Part shown: one piece after another, positions 1 to 10,761 of the stretch
Position numbering within the stretch: the first letter of the stretch is position 1
Layout: the number at the start of each line of letters is the position of its first letter
NCBI GenBank assembly: GCA_023053685.1
Contig: JALIGW010000004.1
Span: forward strand, 78,763,361-78,827,360
Source: Diadophis punctatus similis
Taxonomy: Eukaryota > Chordata > Lepidosauria > Squamata > Dipsadidae
Length of the DNA: 64,000 bases
Reading direction: 5' to 3'
Notes under the pieces: model-generated
What the model was told of the DNA's origin: nothing
The model's database searches: none
What the model saw: the letters and a program-made list of their open reading frames with translations, nothing else
Translations under genes and position numbers: made by a program

Positions 1-542
1 GGAAAAACCTGAAGGAGAAAATAAGGATGTGGTTATAATGGAGGTTTTTTTAAAAACCCATTTTTCAATGAAAAATAAAAATTCACGGGCCATCCTGGTA
101 TGCACGCTAATGCTCGGAGTGTGGGAAACGACCTTGAATTCTCCATAAGTCAAGGCAAATACGATTGAACGATTATAATGTAGGAAGACTCCCAGGATGG
201 CGATATGGCAACCGGACGATAATCTGTGCTCAGAAGGAAGGGATCAAAAGGAAGGAGTTACGCATCTCAGATAAAAGAAGAGGGAGAGAACAAAACAATG
301 TTAATAAAACATGATTATCATTCACCCAGCCAAGGAGGAGATATGGAGGGTGCTTTTCTGAAGGTGAAATGCTGATCTGATCTCTTTGAAAGAACTTCTG
401 GGAAATTCTCTGGGTTGTGTTGCTCGCCTTTTCTTTCAGAGCGTGCTGGAAGGACAACAGGAACCATCGTCCCTGACTTGACGTTAATGAATACAGGTAT
501 GAATGCATGAGGAAGGCAATCTCCATTTGCACTTGTACAGGA
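1..542. other. Intron sequence without recognisable feature
   Basis: No repeat family or exon was recognised. A 151-codon minus-strand open frame crosses it but shows no family signature. The final CRACR2A exon was searched for here and not found. Confidence 0.5.
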
Positions 543-929
543 CAGGTGGTCCTCGATTTACGAACACAATTGAGCTGACTTTTCCAGTTGCTAAGCAAGA
601 CAGTTGTTACGTGAGTCGCACAACCATTTTGCAGCCATTTTTGCCAAGGTTTAAGCAAATCGCTGCAGTTGTTAAGTGAAATCATGTAGCCTTTAAGCGA
701 ATTTGGATATTCCCATTGACTTTGTTAGTAGAAGCCGGCTGGGAAGGTCTGCAACTGGTGATCACGTGACCCTGGGGACGGTTGCCAAGTGCCCGCATTT
801 TGATCACGTGACCATGGAGATGCTGTAATGGTCATAAATGTAAGAATCGGTTATCAGTCACTCTTTTTCAGTGCCGTTGTAACTTCGAATGGTCACTCAA
901 TAAACTGTCGTTAAGTCAAGGACTACCTG
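543..929. mobile_element. MITE-D copy
   Basis: Starts CAGGTGGTCCTCGATTTAC and ends GACTACCTG, with the family's interior phrases (cannot-miss runs of TTGTTAAGTGAAT, GATCACGTGACC). Short non-autonomous inverted-repeat DNA transposon. Confidence 0.8.
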
Positions 930-954
930 TAGAATCGAGATCACGTGAAGTACT

Positions 955-1975
955 AGTACCGCTTTATAAAAATCCTAGTAAGGCCCCACCTGGAATACTG
1001 CAACCAATTTTGGTCACCATACTACAAAAAAAAGAGGTTGAGACCTTGAAAAAACTGCAGAGAAGAGCAACTGAGAGGATCAAAGGCCTGGAGACTAAAA
1101 CATATGAAGAACGGCTGCAGGATTTGGGTTTCGCTAGTCTGGAGAAAAGAAGAATTAGGGGTGTCATCAGAAGTGAGTTCCTCCCGGTTTAGACCGGTTC
1201 GCCCGAACCGGTAGCGACCCGTTGGTGACATCACAATGACATCATGGAACCGGTTCGGTCAGTGCCAGTCCGTGGGCGCCGTCATCTTTTTTTTGAAATT
1301 TTTTTGAATTTTTTTTTGAATTCTTTGAATTTATTTTCTCTTCTGAGCATGTGTAGAAGCCGAGTTTCCGGCACTGTGCATGTGGTCGCCATCTTGTTTT
1401 CAGCTGCTTCTTCTTTTTTTGAATTTTTTTGATTTTTTTTTTCTTCTGAGCATGTGCAGAAGCCGAGTTTCCGGCACTGTGCATGCGGTCGCCATTTTGT
1501 TCTTGGCTTTTTTTTTTTGGCTTTTTTTTCTGATTTTTTGGCTCTGCGCATGTGCGCACGCGTGAAGTGCACACGCGCCCACGAGGCACGGGAGGAAGCA
1601 AACTGGCAGCGAGGTAAGTTAGAACCCACCCCTGGGTGACATGATAGCAGCATTCCAGTATTTGAGGGGCTGCCACAAAGAAGAGGGGGTCAAGCTATTC
1701 TCCAAAGCAGCAGAGGGCAGGACAAGAAACAACGGTTGGAAATTAACCAAAGAAAGAAGCAACCTGGAATTTAGGAGAAACTTCCTAACAGAGAGGACAA
1801 TTAACCAGTGGAACAGCTTGCCTCCAGAAGTTGTGGGTGCTTCATCACTGGATGTTTTTAAGAAGAGACTAGACAGTCACTTGTCTGAAATTGTATAGGT
1901 TCTCCTGCTTGAGCAGGGGGCTGGACCAGAAGACCTCGAAGGTCCCTTCCAACTCTGCTATTCTAATCTGTTCTA
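955..1975 (+). mobile_element. CR1/L3-type LINE 3' end, split by a MITE
   Basis: The C-terminal end of a CR1-type reverse transcriptase frame (FKKRL near the end, NQWNSLPPEVV core) followed by the 3' UTR phrase CCTTCCAACTCTGCTATTC. Frame is lost upstream. It is 5' truncated and interrupted at 1168-1634. The tail runs into a microsatellite. Confidence 0.85.
1168..1634. mobile_element. MITE-A insertion with 8-bp target duplication
   Basis: Ends CAGAAGTGAGTTCC and AACCCACCCCTG, flanked by GGTGTCAT and GGTGACAT (one mismatch), so hAT-like. Inside, a block with TTCTGAGCATGTG and GAAGCCGAGTTTCCGG occurs twice (about 1337 and 1443). Long T-rich runs give spurious frames. Confidence 0.8.
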
Positions 1976-2078
1976 TTCTATTCTACTCTACTCTACTCTA
2001 CTCTACTCTACTCTACTCTACTCTACTCTACTCTACTCTACTCTACTCTACTCTACTCTACTCTACTCTATATTCTAT
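1971..2078. repeat. (CTACT)n microsatellite on a CR1 tail
   Basis: About 20 units of CTACT grow directly out of the CR1 3' terminal TTCTATTCTA repeats. Confidence 0.95.
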
Positions 2079-2467
2079 TCTGTAATGATTTTTAGGAACA
2101 TGAGAATCTGCTCCAAACTAGACAGGAAGGAAAGGAGACGTCCAAAATTCCCTTATCAGGAAACTTAACAGCTCAGTGGGTAGATAATGAAACAGCTTCC
2201 GAGGCTTTTGTTGAAACAAGCTACTGAATCAAGGGATATTTTTTTCCTACTAGCGGGAAAACCAAGATGTAGCAGAATAAGCATATTTACTTATGACAAT
2301 CACAGATACAGTGGGGTTCCATATTTCTCAGTCTATCCCTAACCTCAATAAGAGAAGGAAGAGATTCACTGAATAAATTCTCTCTAAGAAGTGGTTTCCA
2401 GGGCTATGTGCTAACGGAATATTTATTTTATGCCTAGATTATCCAGTGTTCTCTCTTCTTACTGTAC
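2079..2467. other. Intron, no feature seen
   Basis: Moderately AT-rich unique-looking sequence between the CR1 tail and exon 15; nothing recognised on either strand. Confidence 0.5.
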
Positions 2468-2569
2468 CTTGGCTAGACGTTCCCCCAATCTCTTAGGAAC
2501 CTCTCGTTCTTTTTCCTTATCGACTTTATTGCCGAGCAAAAGGACGGGAATGTTCTCCCCAGCTGCCTC
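2468..2569 (-). CDS. CRACR2A: CRACR2A coding exon 15: guanine specificity (NKVD)
   Basis: Residues 603-636, [17 protein letters not shown] then [21 protein letters not shown] (616-619) is the G4 guanine-recognition motif. The acceptor is TTTCCTAG and the donor AAG|GTACAG, phase 0. The next exon (G5 SA-motif, last helix and cysteine tail) is not present in bases 1-2467, so it must lie outside the window. Confidence 0.95.
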
Positions 2570-2688
2570 CTAGGAAATAAGAAAAAGCAATTGAAAGGAT
2601 AGTGAATTCTCCGGCAGGAATATATGAAGAAAGCAATCCACAAACTGACAAACGGAAGCATTTATTAGGCTACCAACAAGCCCTGAAT

Positions 2689-2769
2689 CAGTGGTGGGTT
2701 GCTCCCGGTTCGGACCAGTTCTTAGAACTGGTAGCGCTGGCAGCGGGAGGCTCCGCCCACCCACCACTG
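2689..2769. mobile_element. Short MITE-A derivative
   Basis: CAGTGGTGGGTTGCTCCCGG to CCCACCACTG, 81 bp; target duplication not recognisable. Confidence 0.7.
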
Positions 2770-2921
2770 CTTTGAGTCTTCTGGGAGAGCAGTATAAAAA
2801 AACATAAAGCAGTGTGATCAACCAATCAATAGCCTAAGAGGAACTGAGGAACTGAAAACCACTTGGGGGAAAGAAAAAAAACACCCAAAATGCTGGAGGA
2901 TTTAAATCAAATCAGACTTAC

Positions 2922-3036
2922 CTCCACGCTCACCAACCACTGCTTCACAGCCACAAAAGTGTCTTGTGCTGTTACGTCATACATCACAACAACCCCGTCG
3001 GCTTTCCGGAAGAATTGCTTCGTGATACTGCGATAC
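2922..3036 (-). CDS. CRACR2A: CRACR2A coding exon 14: Rab core
   Basis: Completes Arg564 and codes 565-602: [20 protein letters not shown], then [18 protein letters not shown]. [17 protein letters not shown] is the conserved Rab strand/helix after switch II. The acceptor is TTCCAG and the donor GAG|GTAAGT in phase 0. Confidence 0.95.
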
Positions 3037-3251
3037 CTGGAAGTCAGTGATTTTACAGAACGGGAACACAAAGGAGCCATCAAACCCAGCCATCTTCCCT
3101 GCTCGGTCCAAGCTCAATTCAATTTAAAGCATTCTAGAGCTGTGGTGGTCTAGTCTGTGTTTGAACACACCTGGCAAAGAGAAGCCCACCCACCCCTCTT
3201 GGTTGGTTGTTCAAATTGCTCTTACTCTTGAGAAAAGTTTTCTTTTTAAAC

Positions 3252-4240
3252 TAAAGTGACCAGATATTTTTTTAAGCGGGACGGGGGGGTGGGCCCGCCT
3301 GCCCCCCCCCCGTACCGCTTAAAAAAATGTTTTGCCCTCTGCGCATGTGCAGAACGCTGCGCATGCGCAGAGGGCAAAACAGCAAATGTCGGCATCCAGG
3401 TGGGGCGGGGGGGAGGAGGGAGGGCGCTTGGATGCCTGGAGCAGGTAAGCTGCCGGCTGCCTCCTTTCCCCGTCTCCCGCCTCCCGTTCGTTGCTTGCCA
3501 GCCCGGCCGAAGGGGAGGCGGGAGGCGAGGAAAGGCCTCCCGAAGGGGAGATGGGCTCCCGAAGGGGCAACGGCGGCAGCGAGGCGACGGGGGGAAGAAA
3601 GGGGAGGGGGACGAGGAAGGGCTGTTTGCGCCACTCGTAAGCTCAAAGCGGTGACGGCTCCTCGTCCCTCACCCCTCCCAACAGCAGCGGCGCCTCCGAG
3701 GGCGGGGCTAGGGATGGGGTGGGGGAAGGAGAGGAGGAGCAGCCTCCCTTCCCCCTCCCCCCAGCTTCCAGCCGCCGCCGGAGGAGTCAACAACGCGGGA
3801 CGCCCGCCCGCCGCCAACGCCGCCCACGGCCGGCCCAAGCTGAGAGGCCTGCTGCTGCTGCTGCTGCCCCTGCGGCTGGGCCCCCAGTCCCGGCTGCCCC
3901 GGCGGCGGGAAGGCTGCGGCGGCGGCCCCGGCCGGCTGAGCCAGCGCCGCCCCGAGGGCCATCTTGGATGCAATTCCTTCCCTCGGGCCGCCCCGCCCAC
4001 CGCGACGCCGGCCGTTTCGAGAGGGCGGGGCTGCATCAGGCACCTCTTCACCGCCCTTTCAGGCCGATTAACTCCTCCCCCCAATCTCGCACGCCGCCCT
4101 TTCAGGCCGATTTTTTGAAAGAATGCCCTAGTCGTGCATTCTTTAAAAAAATCGGGACTTTTTAGAGGACGGGCGGGACGCGGGACAAATCATGAAAAAG
4201 CGGGTCTGTCCCGCCAAAATCGGGACGTTTGGTCACCTTA
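3252..4240. mobile_element. MITE-C, 989 bp, GC-rich, perfect 8-bp duplication
   Basis: Inverted ends TAAAGTGACCAG and TGGTCACCTTA flanked on both sides by TTTTAAAC. The interior is very GC- and CpG-rich and contains the hairpin arms GCGCATGTGCAG/CTGCGCATGCGC. Overlapping open frames of 260-270 codons run on both strands but have low complexity (Ala, Gly, Pro, Arg) and no domain. Nearly the same element sits at 20044-21115. Confidence 0.85.
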
Positions 4241-4380
4241 TTTTAAACATTCAGTCAGAATTCCCTTTTCTTTTTTAACTTCTCTTTAACTGCTCTTCAA
4301 CTGTGAAACAGAAGCTAAAGAAAACAACACCTGTAGCCAAACTGAATTTCTAAGATTTAAGGTACATGTGGGGTGGGGGG

Positions 4381-4709
4381 CAGAGGTGGGTTCCTCCCAG
4401 TACGCTCTTACCTGTTGGTACGCTCTTACCTGTTGGTCGCCGCAGAGCCAAAGAAGCTGGTGGCGTTCGCGGCGCGGGGCTTTCCCCCGCCCGCTTCCCT
4501 CGCCCACCTGGACACCACCATTTGTGTTCTTTTGCCCTCTGAGCATGCGCAAAGCGTTCTGCTTGCGCAGAGGGCAAAAGAATGCAAATGGCGGCGTCCA
4601 GGCGGGCGGGGGAAGCGGGCGGGAGAAGCCCCACGCCGCGAACGCCACCAGCTTCTTCGGCTTTGCGGTGACCAACGGGTAAGAGCGTACCGGGAGGAAC
4701 CCACTTCTG
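4381..4709. mobile_element. MITE-A hairpin element, perfect 8-bp duplication
   Basis: Flanked by GTGGGGGG on both sides. Almost its whole 329 bp is one inverted repeat, with arms running from CAGAGGTGGGTTCC to GGAACCCACTTCTG around a centre near 4550 (GCATGCGCAAAGCG). Confidence 0.85.
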
Positions 4710-4717
4710 GTGGGGGG

Positions 4718-5130
4718 GGGGTTTCATTAGGCTGAATTGCCAGTAAGAATCATCTTCTCCCTCACAAAGCTTGTTTCCTTGGTATGTCCTTTGAGTTCCT
4801 CCAGTCTTTAGCTTTTAACTCTGACTCTTGGCCCAGGAGCCGAATTCGAAAAGTTATTTCCTGGTACCTAATTCTTGTAAAAAGCTGAAGGGAAGAAAAC
4901 TCCTTCAGGATTCCTGGCTTAAAGAGAAAAAAAAACCACAGCTGGTTCGGAAAGCAGAGGGGAAAGGGGAATGTGACACACAGGAGGAAGAGCTGCTGCC
5001 GAGGCAACGGCCATCTTACGGGGGCCTGAGTGCAGGCCACAAAATTAACTTGAGAAAAGGCCTCAGACCAGTCCCTTCCTAGTTTACATGAAGATAAAGG
5101 GAGCACATTCAGACTTGCAAAGGTCTGTCA
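4718..5130. other. Intron, no feature seen
   Basis: Unique-looking intronic sequence; no exon or repeat recognised. Confidence 0.5.
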
Positions 5131-5410
5131 CAGGGGTGGGTTCTAATTACCTCACTGCCAGTTCGCTTCCTCGTGAAAAAAAAAGCCAAAAACAAGATGG
5201 CGACTGCATGCACAGTGCCGGAAACTCGGCTTCTGCACATGCTCAGAAAAAAAAAATTCAAAAAATAAAATAAAAAATAAAATAAAATAAAGATGGCGGT
5301 GCCCATGGACCGGCACCGACTGAAGCGGTTCCGTGACATCATCGTGACGTCACCAGCGGGTCACTACCAGTTCGGGTGAACCGGTCTGAACCAGGAGGAA
5401 CCCACCTCTG
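5131..5410. mobile_element. MITE-A, perfect 8-bp duplication
   Basis: CAGGGGTGGGTTCTAATT to CCCACCTCTG flanked by GTCTGTCA on both sides. Confidence 0.85.
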
Positions 5411-5430
5411 GTCTGTCATTGTAAAAACAA

Positions 5431-5767
5431 AAGGTAAAATTTTTCGCTGTCCAGTCATGTCCGATTCTAGGCGGCGGTGGTCATCTCCGATTCCTAACCT
5501 AGAGAGCCAGCAATGTCCGAAGACATTTTCCATGGTCATGTGGCCAGTATGACTATACACCGAGGTGCACAGAATGCTGTTACCTTCCCCCCAAAGTGGT
5601 ACCTATTTATCTACTCGCATTTGCATGCTTTCGGATTGCTAGGTGGGCAGGAGCTGAGGCAAGAACGAGAGCTCACCCCATTATACAAGTGCGCAGGTCT
5701 CAAACCCAGGCTGTCAGCTCTCCAGCTGACAAGCTCAGTGTCTTTACCTACTGAGCTATTGCGCCCC
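5431..5767 (-). mobile_element. tRNA-headed SINE with CTTTA-type tail, diverged
   Basis: Reverse copy of the SINE seen cleaner at 24193 and 39356: a tRNA-like head (AGCTCAGTAGGTAAAGACAC at the right end), GGGGTGAGCTC box, and the phrase CATGACCATGGA in the body. Diverged, so old. Confidence 0.75.
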
Positions 5768-6168
5768 ACTCTCTGTCACTGTAACTGTTACCATAAAAGA
5801 AGTCCTACCGGTAATTGATACGTGTTTATGAGGAGTAGCACCTCTGGTGGAGGGCCCTGCCTGCCGTGCCCATTTTGGGGCTACTGATTCATCGTTGGTT
5901 CTCACCCGGTGCTCAGCCCTCACCTGTGGCTCCAAGTAGTTGTAACATGTTTATCAGCCACACCCCAGTAAACCGTCTCAGCAGACGGGTCAAAACAGGT
6001 GAGGGAAGCCAATGGATCTTTGGTGATTTTCCATTTACATAGCAGTGGTTTCCTACTTTGGTCTACCTTGAGGACGGACACACCTTCCACAGGAATTTGG
6101 GCTGAACTACACCATGGGGGCATTTCCTACCAAGAACTCAGCCAGCAGATAAGAAGGTCCTGGATTAC
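5768..6168. other. Intron, unassigned
   Basis: A 67-codon minus frame (5920-6123) has no recognised relatives and no splice-compatible limits; left unassigned. Confidence 0.4.
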
Positions 6169-6250
6169 CTTTCTTGCCCAGCAGTGTCCCAGAGTTGCAG
6201 CACCACCTGGCTGCCATCCAAGCTCACAGTTTTCATAGAGTAATCCACAC
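6169..6250 (-). CDS. CRACR2A: CRACR2A coding exon 13: Rab switch II (WDTAGQ)
   Basis: Completes Gly537 and codes 538-563 plus two bases: [19 protein letters not shown] followed by WDTAGQE (557-563), the G3 motif with the catalytic-site Gln562 present. The acceptor CTTCTACAG and the donor AG|GTAATC join phase 1 to phase 2. It follows a 10.7-kb intron packed with repeats, and a CR1 fragment begins about 40 bases upstream of the acceptor. Confidence 0.95.
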
Positions 6251-6289
6251 CTGTAGAAGACAAACAGCTCCAATTGTATCAATCAATCA

Positions 6290-7133
6290 GAACAGAGCTG
6301 GAAGGGACCTTGGAGGTCTTCTAGTCCAGACCCCTGCTCAAGCAGGAGACCCTGTACAATTTCAGACAAATGGCTGTCCAAGCTCATCTTAAAAGCCTCC
6401 AGTGATGAAGCACCCACAGCTTCTGAAGGCAAGCTGTTCCACTTGTAATTGTTCTCACTGTTAGGAAATTTCTCCCTAGTTCTAGGTTGGTTTTCTCCTT
6501 ATTAGTTTCCATCTGTTGCTTCTCGTCTTCCCTTCTAGTGCTTTGGAAAATTAGCTGAACCCCCTATTTGTGGAAACTCCTCAATGATCTAAATGCAGTC
6601 CATAAAATCATTTGCCACAATGTCCTACCTGTCAATGAATACTTCAGCTTCAACCGCAACAACACACGCGCTCACAATAGATTCAAACTCAATGTAAACC
6701 GCTCGAAACTCGACTGCAGAAAATACGACTTCAGCAACAGAGTAATCAATGCCTGGAATGCACTACCTGACTCTGTGGTTTCTTCCCCAAACCCCAAAAA
6801 CTTTAACCTTAGACTGTCTGCAGTTGACCTCACCCCATTCCTAAGAGGTCTGTAAGGGGCGTGCATAAGCGCACCACTGTGCCTACCGTCCCTGTCCTTC
6901 TGTCCTATTGTCCTCATTTATCTGTACCTACTTTGCTTTTGTTTATGTTTATACCATACCTGTTATCTTGTACACGTTTTGACAAATAAAATAAATAAAT
7001 AAATAAATCCCCCCATCCCTACTCCTTCTTTTCTCTAGACTAGCCAGACTCAGTTCCTGCAACCGTTCTTCATAGGTTTTAGTCTCCAGGCCTTTCATCA
7101 TCTTAGTTGCTCTTCTTTGCACTGAGACTAGAT
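6290..7133 (-). mobile_element. CR1/L3-type LINE, split by another LINE
   Basis: Reverse copy with AACAGAGCTGGAAGGGACC and GTCCAGACCCCTGC at its 3' end and the TAGTCTCCAGGCCTTTCATC region upstream. The sequence 6569-7008 is inserted within it. Confidence 0.8.
6569..7008 (+). mobile_element. Second LINE type (CR1-group RT end) with ATAA tail
   Basis: A 95-codon frame ends an RT-like C-terminus (RVINAWNALPDSVV), followed by a 3' UTR ending CTTGTACACGTTTTGACAAA and an (AATA)n tail. The same tail occurs at 28720-28747 and reversed at 32107-32192. Confidence 0.75.
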
Positions 7134-8325
7134 GGACTATGCAAGCATCAATTGTCCAGTTCAGTCCTCGGTGTTGAGACATACCGTACTTTTCGGAGTA
7201 TAAGACGCACCTTTTTCCTCCCTAAAAGTGGCTGAAAATTTGGGTGCGTCTTATACTTCGAATGTAGCTTTTTTCCCCCAGCCCTAACTAGGTGCTAACA
7301 GATCTTCCCAGCTCTTACCTTGCAGGCTTTTTCATTGTTACTCTCTCAGAAGAATGTTTTTCCAGCCCTAAGTCTTTGCAGAATTTTTTTTCATTGCTCT
7401 ACTTGCTCCGAGTAAGTTTTTTTCTAGCCCTAACCAGGTGCTAACTATCTTCCCAGTTCTTACTGGCTTGCAGGCTCTTTCATTGTTACTCTCTCCGAAG
7501 AAGGTTTTTTTAAGTCCTAACCAGGGGATAAAATAATGTGCTGAAGCTGACCAGACTAAGGACACTAGCCAGATGAATACCTGGTAGGCAGATTGTTTTC
7601 CCCTATTTTCCTCCCCAAAAACTAAGGTGCGTCTTATACTCCGGTGCATCTTATACTCTGAAAAATACGGTACCTGGTTCAGATCATGAATTGCTAGTGG
7701 CTAAGAACAGACTTAAATTCCTCAAATCCAAGAGAAAGCAACACCACAGAAGTTTGACCTCACCAAAATCAATACCCATCAAAATCCCTCTCCATGCAAT
7801 TGAGGTGGGGGAAAAAAATAGGTTTGAACTGCTGGACACGGCTCAGAAGACGCCTGATGCACTGGGGCAAGAAGTTCGATCGGCCATCACAGAAGCAGTG
7901 GTTGAACACCGACCATGCAAGAAACCAGAGAAAAAGCACAAATGGCTTTCAGATGAAACCGCCAAAATAGCCGAGAAGAGAGAGAGAGAAAAGCAGCCAA
8001 AGCAGAAGGCAAATGGGAGGAAGAGAGGAGATTGAATGCAGATGTCCAAAGAGACATTTTTGCTTCCCGAAGAGAACATTCTTTGTCTTCCAAAAAAAAA
8101 GACAATAAATTCTGCTAGCACCAGCATTGCAAGCAGCTAGAAGAGACTTGCAGGAAGGGCCACATCAGGAATACATTTGTGAAAATCAAAAGGATTCCAA
8201 CACCACTTTACTGCTCATGAATGCATCAACAAAAACAAGCCAAGGGAAAGAATTTCTGACCAACGTGGTGCCAAGAACAGTTGGCTCAATAAAGGAGAAT
8301 ATTTGCAGCTCAGGGTTGAAATGAG
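7134..8325 (+). mobile_element. BovB (RTE) LINE fragment, split by MITE-E
   Basis: Translation across the insertion gives an endonuclease-end reading GSDHELLVAKNRLK, then the linker before the RT domain with WLSDETAKIAEKRE, as in BovB ORFs. Frame is broken after about 8035. Confidence 0.75.
7184..7670. mobile_element. MITE-E with TA duplication, inserted in BovB
   Basis: Ends CCGTACTTTTCGGAGTATAA and TCTGAAAAATACGG, flanked by TA. The uninterrupted BovB sequence at 11759-11825 shows the pre-insertion site. Confidence 0.9.
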
Positions 8326-8367
8326 GGGGCCTTGGCGCTCTCTGAGCTTGGTTGTTTTCTTGCAGAC

Positions 8368-8521
8368 CAGAAGTGGGTTCTAAAACCCATTACTACCGGT
8401 TTGCGTGCACACGCGTGATGCTTCTGCGCATGCGCAGAAGCATCCCGGGCGGGTGGGCGGAGCCTCCCGCCGCCACCACCAGTTTGCAGAACCGGACCGA
8501 ACCGGGAGCAACCCACCACTG
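8368..8521. mobile_element. MITE-A, 8-bp duplication
   Basis: CAGAAGTGGGTTCTAAAACC to CAACCCACCACTG, flanked by TTGCAGAC on both sides. Confidence 0.85.
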
Positions 8522-8603
8522 TTGCAGACGTTTCATCACCATACTAGGTAACATCATCAGTGTTAGTAAGGAATGGGGTTTGCTCTCAGTTTATATTCTA
8601 GAG

Positions 8604-9026
8604 CAGTGATGGTGAACCTTTTTTTCCTCGGGTGCCGAAATAGGGCGTGTGTGCGCTATTGCACGCGCGTGCGTGCCCACACCCATAATTCAAAGCCCCT
8701 CACTTGCTCTACCCTCCTGCACATGCGTGCACGACCCCCACTCCGCCATTTCCCGACTTCCAGTGGGCCCGGTGGGCCCATTTTTCACCCTCCCCAGGTT
8801 CCAGAGGCTTTCTTGGAGCTTCGGGAGGGCAAAAATGCTCCCCCCTGCCACCCTGGAGGCCCTCCGGAGGCCGAAATCGCCCTCCCAGAGCCTCCACGCG
8901 AGCCAAAAATCAACTGGCAGGCACGCACATGCGCACTGGAGCTGAGTTAGGGCAACGGCTCGTGTGCCGGCAGATGTGGCTCCGCGTGCCACCTGTGGCA
9001 CCCGTGCCATAGGTTCGCCATCACTG
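8604..9026. mobile_element. MITE-B, perfect 8-bp duplication
   Basis: CAGTGATGGTGAACCTTT to GGTTCGCCATCACTG, flanked by TTCTAGAG. Family interior includes GGCTCCGCGTGCCACCTGTG near the right end. Confidence 0.9.
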
Positions 9027-9334
9027 TTCTAGAGGCTTGCCCTGTCAGTATTGGGCGGAATGGTCTTTGGTGGGCTGTTTACTGTTAGCTTGTTTGGGAG
9101 TTCCTTGACTGGAGGATTGTTTACTTCTTGATTGTTGGTCTGATGTTAATCTTGGAGTTAATCTATGCCCATCTGGGTGTTGGTTGCTGGTAGGGAGGTG
9201 TTTTGCTCTTTTTATTCCCTTTTTGGTTTATGGAGTGTCTCTTTTGCACAGCATACATACTGTCTTGCAAACTGTGAAAAAGTATGCAAAAAATAGGCAC
9301 ATATGACGTCTATGAGAATAGATGGGGGCGTGGC

Positions 9335-9568
9335 CAGAGGTGGAATTCAGCAGGTTCTGACCAGTTCTGGAGAACTGGTAGCGGAAATTCTGAGTAGTTC
9401 GGAGAACCGGTAAATACCACCTCTGACTGGCCCCGCCCCCATCTATTCTCTGCCTCCCGAGTCCCAGCCGATAGGGAGGGAATGGAGATTTTACAGTATC
9501 CTTCCCCTGCCACGCCCACCAAGCCATGCCCACAGAACCGGTAGTAAAAAATTTGAATCTCACCACTG
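9335..9568. mobile_element. MITE-A (GAAAT/GGAAT subtype)
   Basis: CAGAGGTGGAATTCAGCAGG to TCTCACCACTG; no clear duplication. Confidence 0.7.
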
Positions 9569-9654
9569 CTACTGGGTAGAAAATGATATGAGAAGTGAAA
9601 GCAGGTTATCCAGCTGTCTTTCTGCCCAAGGCAGGACTAGAACTCATATGGCAC

Positions 9655-9865
9655 ATGCAGTATTGCAGGCTAATTCCGCTGACTGCCAACTGCCAACAGT
9701 TCGAGTCTCACCAGCTCAAGGTTGACTTCCATCCTTTCAAGGTTGGTAAAATGAGGACCCAGATTGTTGGGGGCAATATGCTGACTCTGTAAACTGCTTA
9801 GAGAGGGCTGTAACGCATTATGAAGCGGTATGTAAGTCTAAGTGCTATTGCTATTGCTATCTATC
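9655..9865 (+). mobile_element. Sauria-type SINE, 5' part degraded
   Basis: Carries the B-box region, GGACCCAGATTGTTGGGGGC and the BovB-like end AAGTCTAAGTGCTATTGC. Confidence 0.8.
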
Positions 9866-9889
9866 ATCTATCTGTATGGTGCAGTAGTT

Positions 9890-10158
9890 AGAAAGTAATA
9901 TTGCTTGACAACTAACTCACATTTATGACTGAAGCAGTATCCGGGGGTCATGTGATTCTATTTTGCGACCTTCTTTCAAGCAAAGTCAATGAGGATGCCA
10001 GATTCATTTAACAACCATGTTACTAATTTAACAACGGCAGTGATTCACTTAACAAATGTGGCAAGAAAAATCGTAAAACAGGGCAAAAACTCACTAAATT
10101 TCTCACTTAGCAACGTAACTTCTGGGCTCAATTGTGGTTGCGAGTTGAGGATTACCTG
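9890..10158. mobile_element. MITE-D, left end missing
   Basis: Interior phrases and right end GAGGATTACCTG present; left terminus lost. Confidence 0.7.
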
Positions 10159-10219
10159 TATGGTGACCGACAACACAATTCTCCTCTCAAAAAACCAATA
10201 TATCGGAAACCAACCTGTT

Positions 10220-10760
10220 ACATCTGATCAAAAAGATTAAAGAAGAAAGTGAGAATTTTCACCTCTTGCTGAACATCAAACGAGCCGAGCTCATAACCAC
10301 TCCAAGGAACGGAACTGTCAAAACAATAATTGACAGTAATGAGATCAAATGCCTACAAGAATTTATTTTCCTAGCATTGCAGATTGATCAAAGCAGCGAA
10401 TGCAATCCACGAAAAAAAAAGTGTCAAAATTGAACAGGGTTACGCAGCAATAATTAGTGTGAATTATGGAATGCGTATTTCCCTAGCACTGCAGATTGAT
10501 TAAAGCAGTGAATACGATCCAGAAAATAAAGTCTCAAAATTGTATTGGGTTACACAGCAATAATTAGTGTGAATTGAGTATGAAAAAACAAAGGGACATC
10601 AGTTGGCACCTACATGGAGATTTGTCTGTACTATTGTGTTCCCAATAGCTACCTATGGTTTTGAAAGTTGGGCCATGAAAAAAACCAGACAGGAGGAAAA
10701 TCGACTCATTTGAGCTGTGGCGTTGGAAAAGGCTCCTGCACATTCCTTGGATGGTGAAGG
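10220..10760 (+). mobile_element. BovB RT-end fragment with internal duplication
   Basis: Near 10640-10750 it reads VFPIATYGFESWAMKK and, one frame off, FELWRWKRLLHIPW, the BovB RT C-terminus, broken by a frameshift. An approximately 110-bp segment is tandemly repeated (10366 and 10475). Confidence 0.75.
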
Positions 10761-10761
10761 T

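Larger units (their letters stand above)
8326..9334. other. Unassigned retroelement-like sequence hosting two MITEs
   Basis: The phrase TTGCAGACGTTTCATCACC then TAGGTAACATCATCAGTG resembles a widespread reptile retroelement end, perhaps Penelope-like, but I cannot name it. It is split by MITE-A (8368) and MITE-B (8604). Confidence 0.4.

Noticed and set aside
1242..1676. Lys-rich minus frames across 1242-1676
   Set aside because: Translations of A-rich runs inside a MITE-A.
3272..4118. Open frames of 260-270 codons on both strands
   Set aside because: Low-complexity Ala/Gly/Pro/Arg translations of a GC-rich MITE-C bounded by target duplications; no start context, splice sites or domain.
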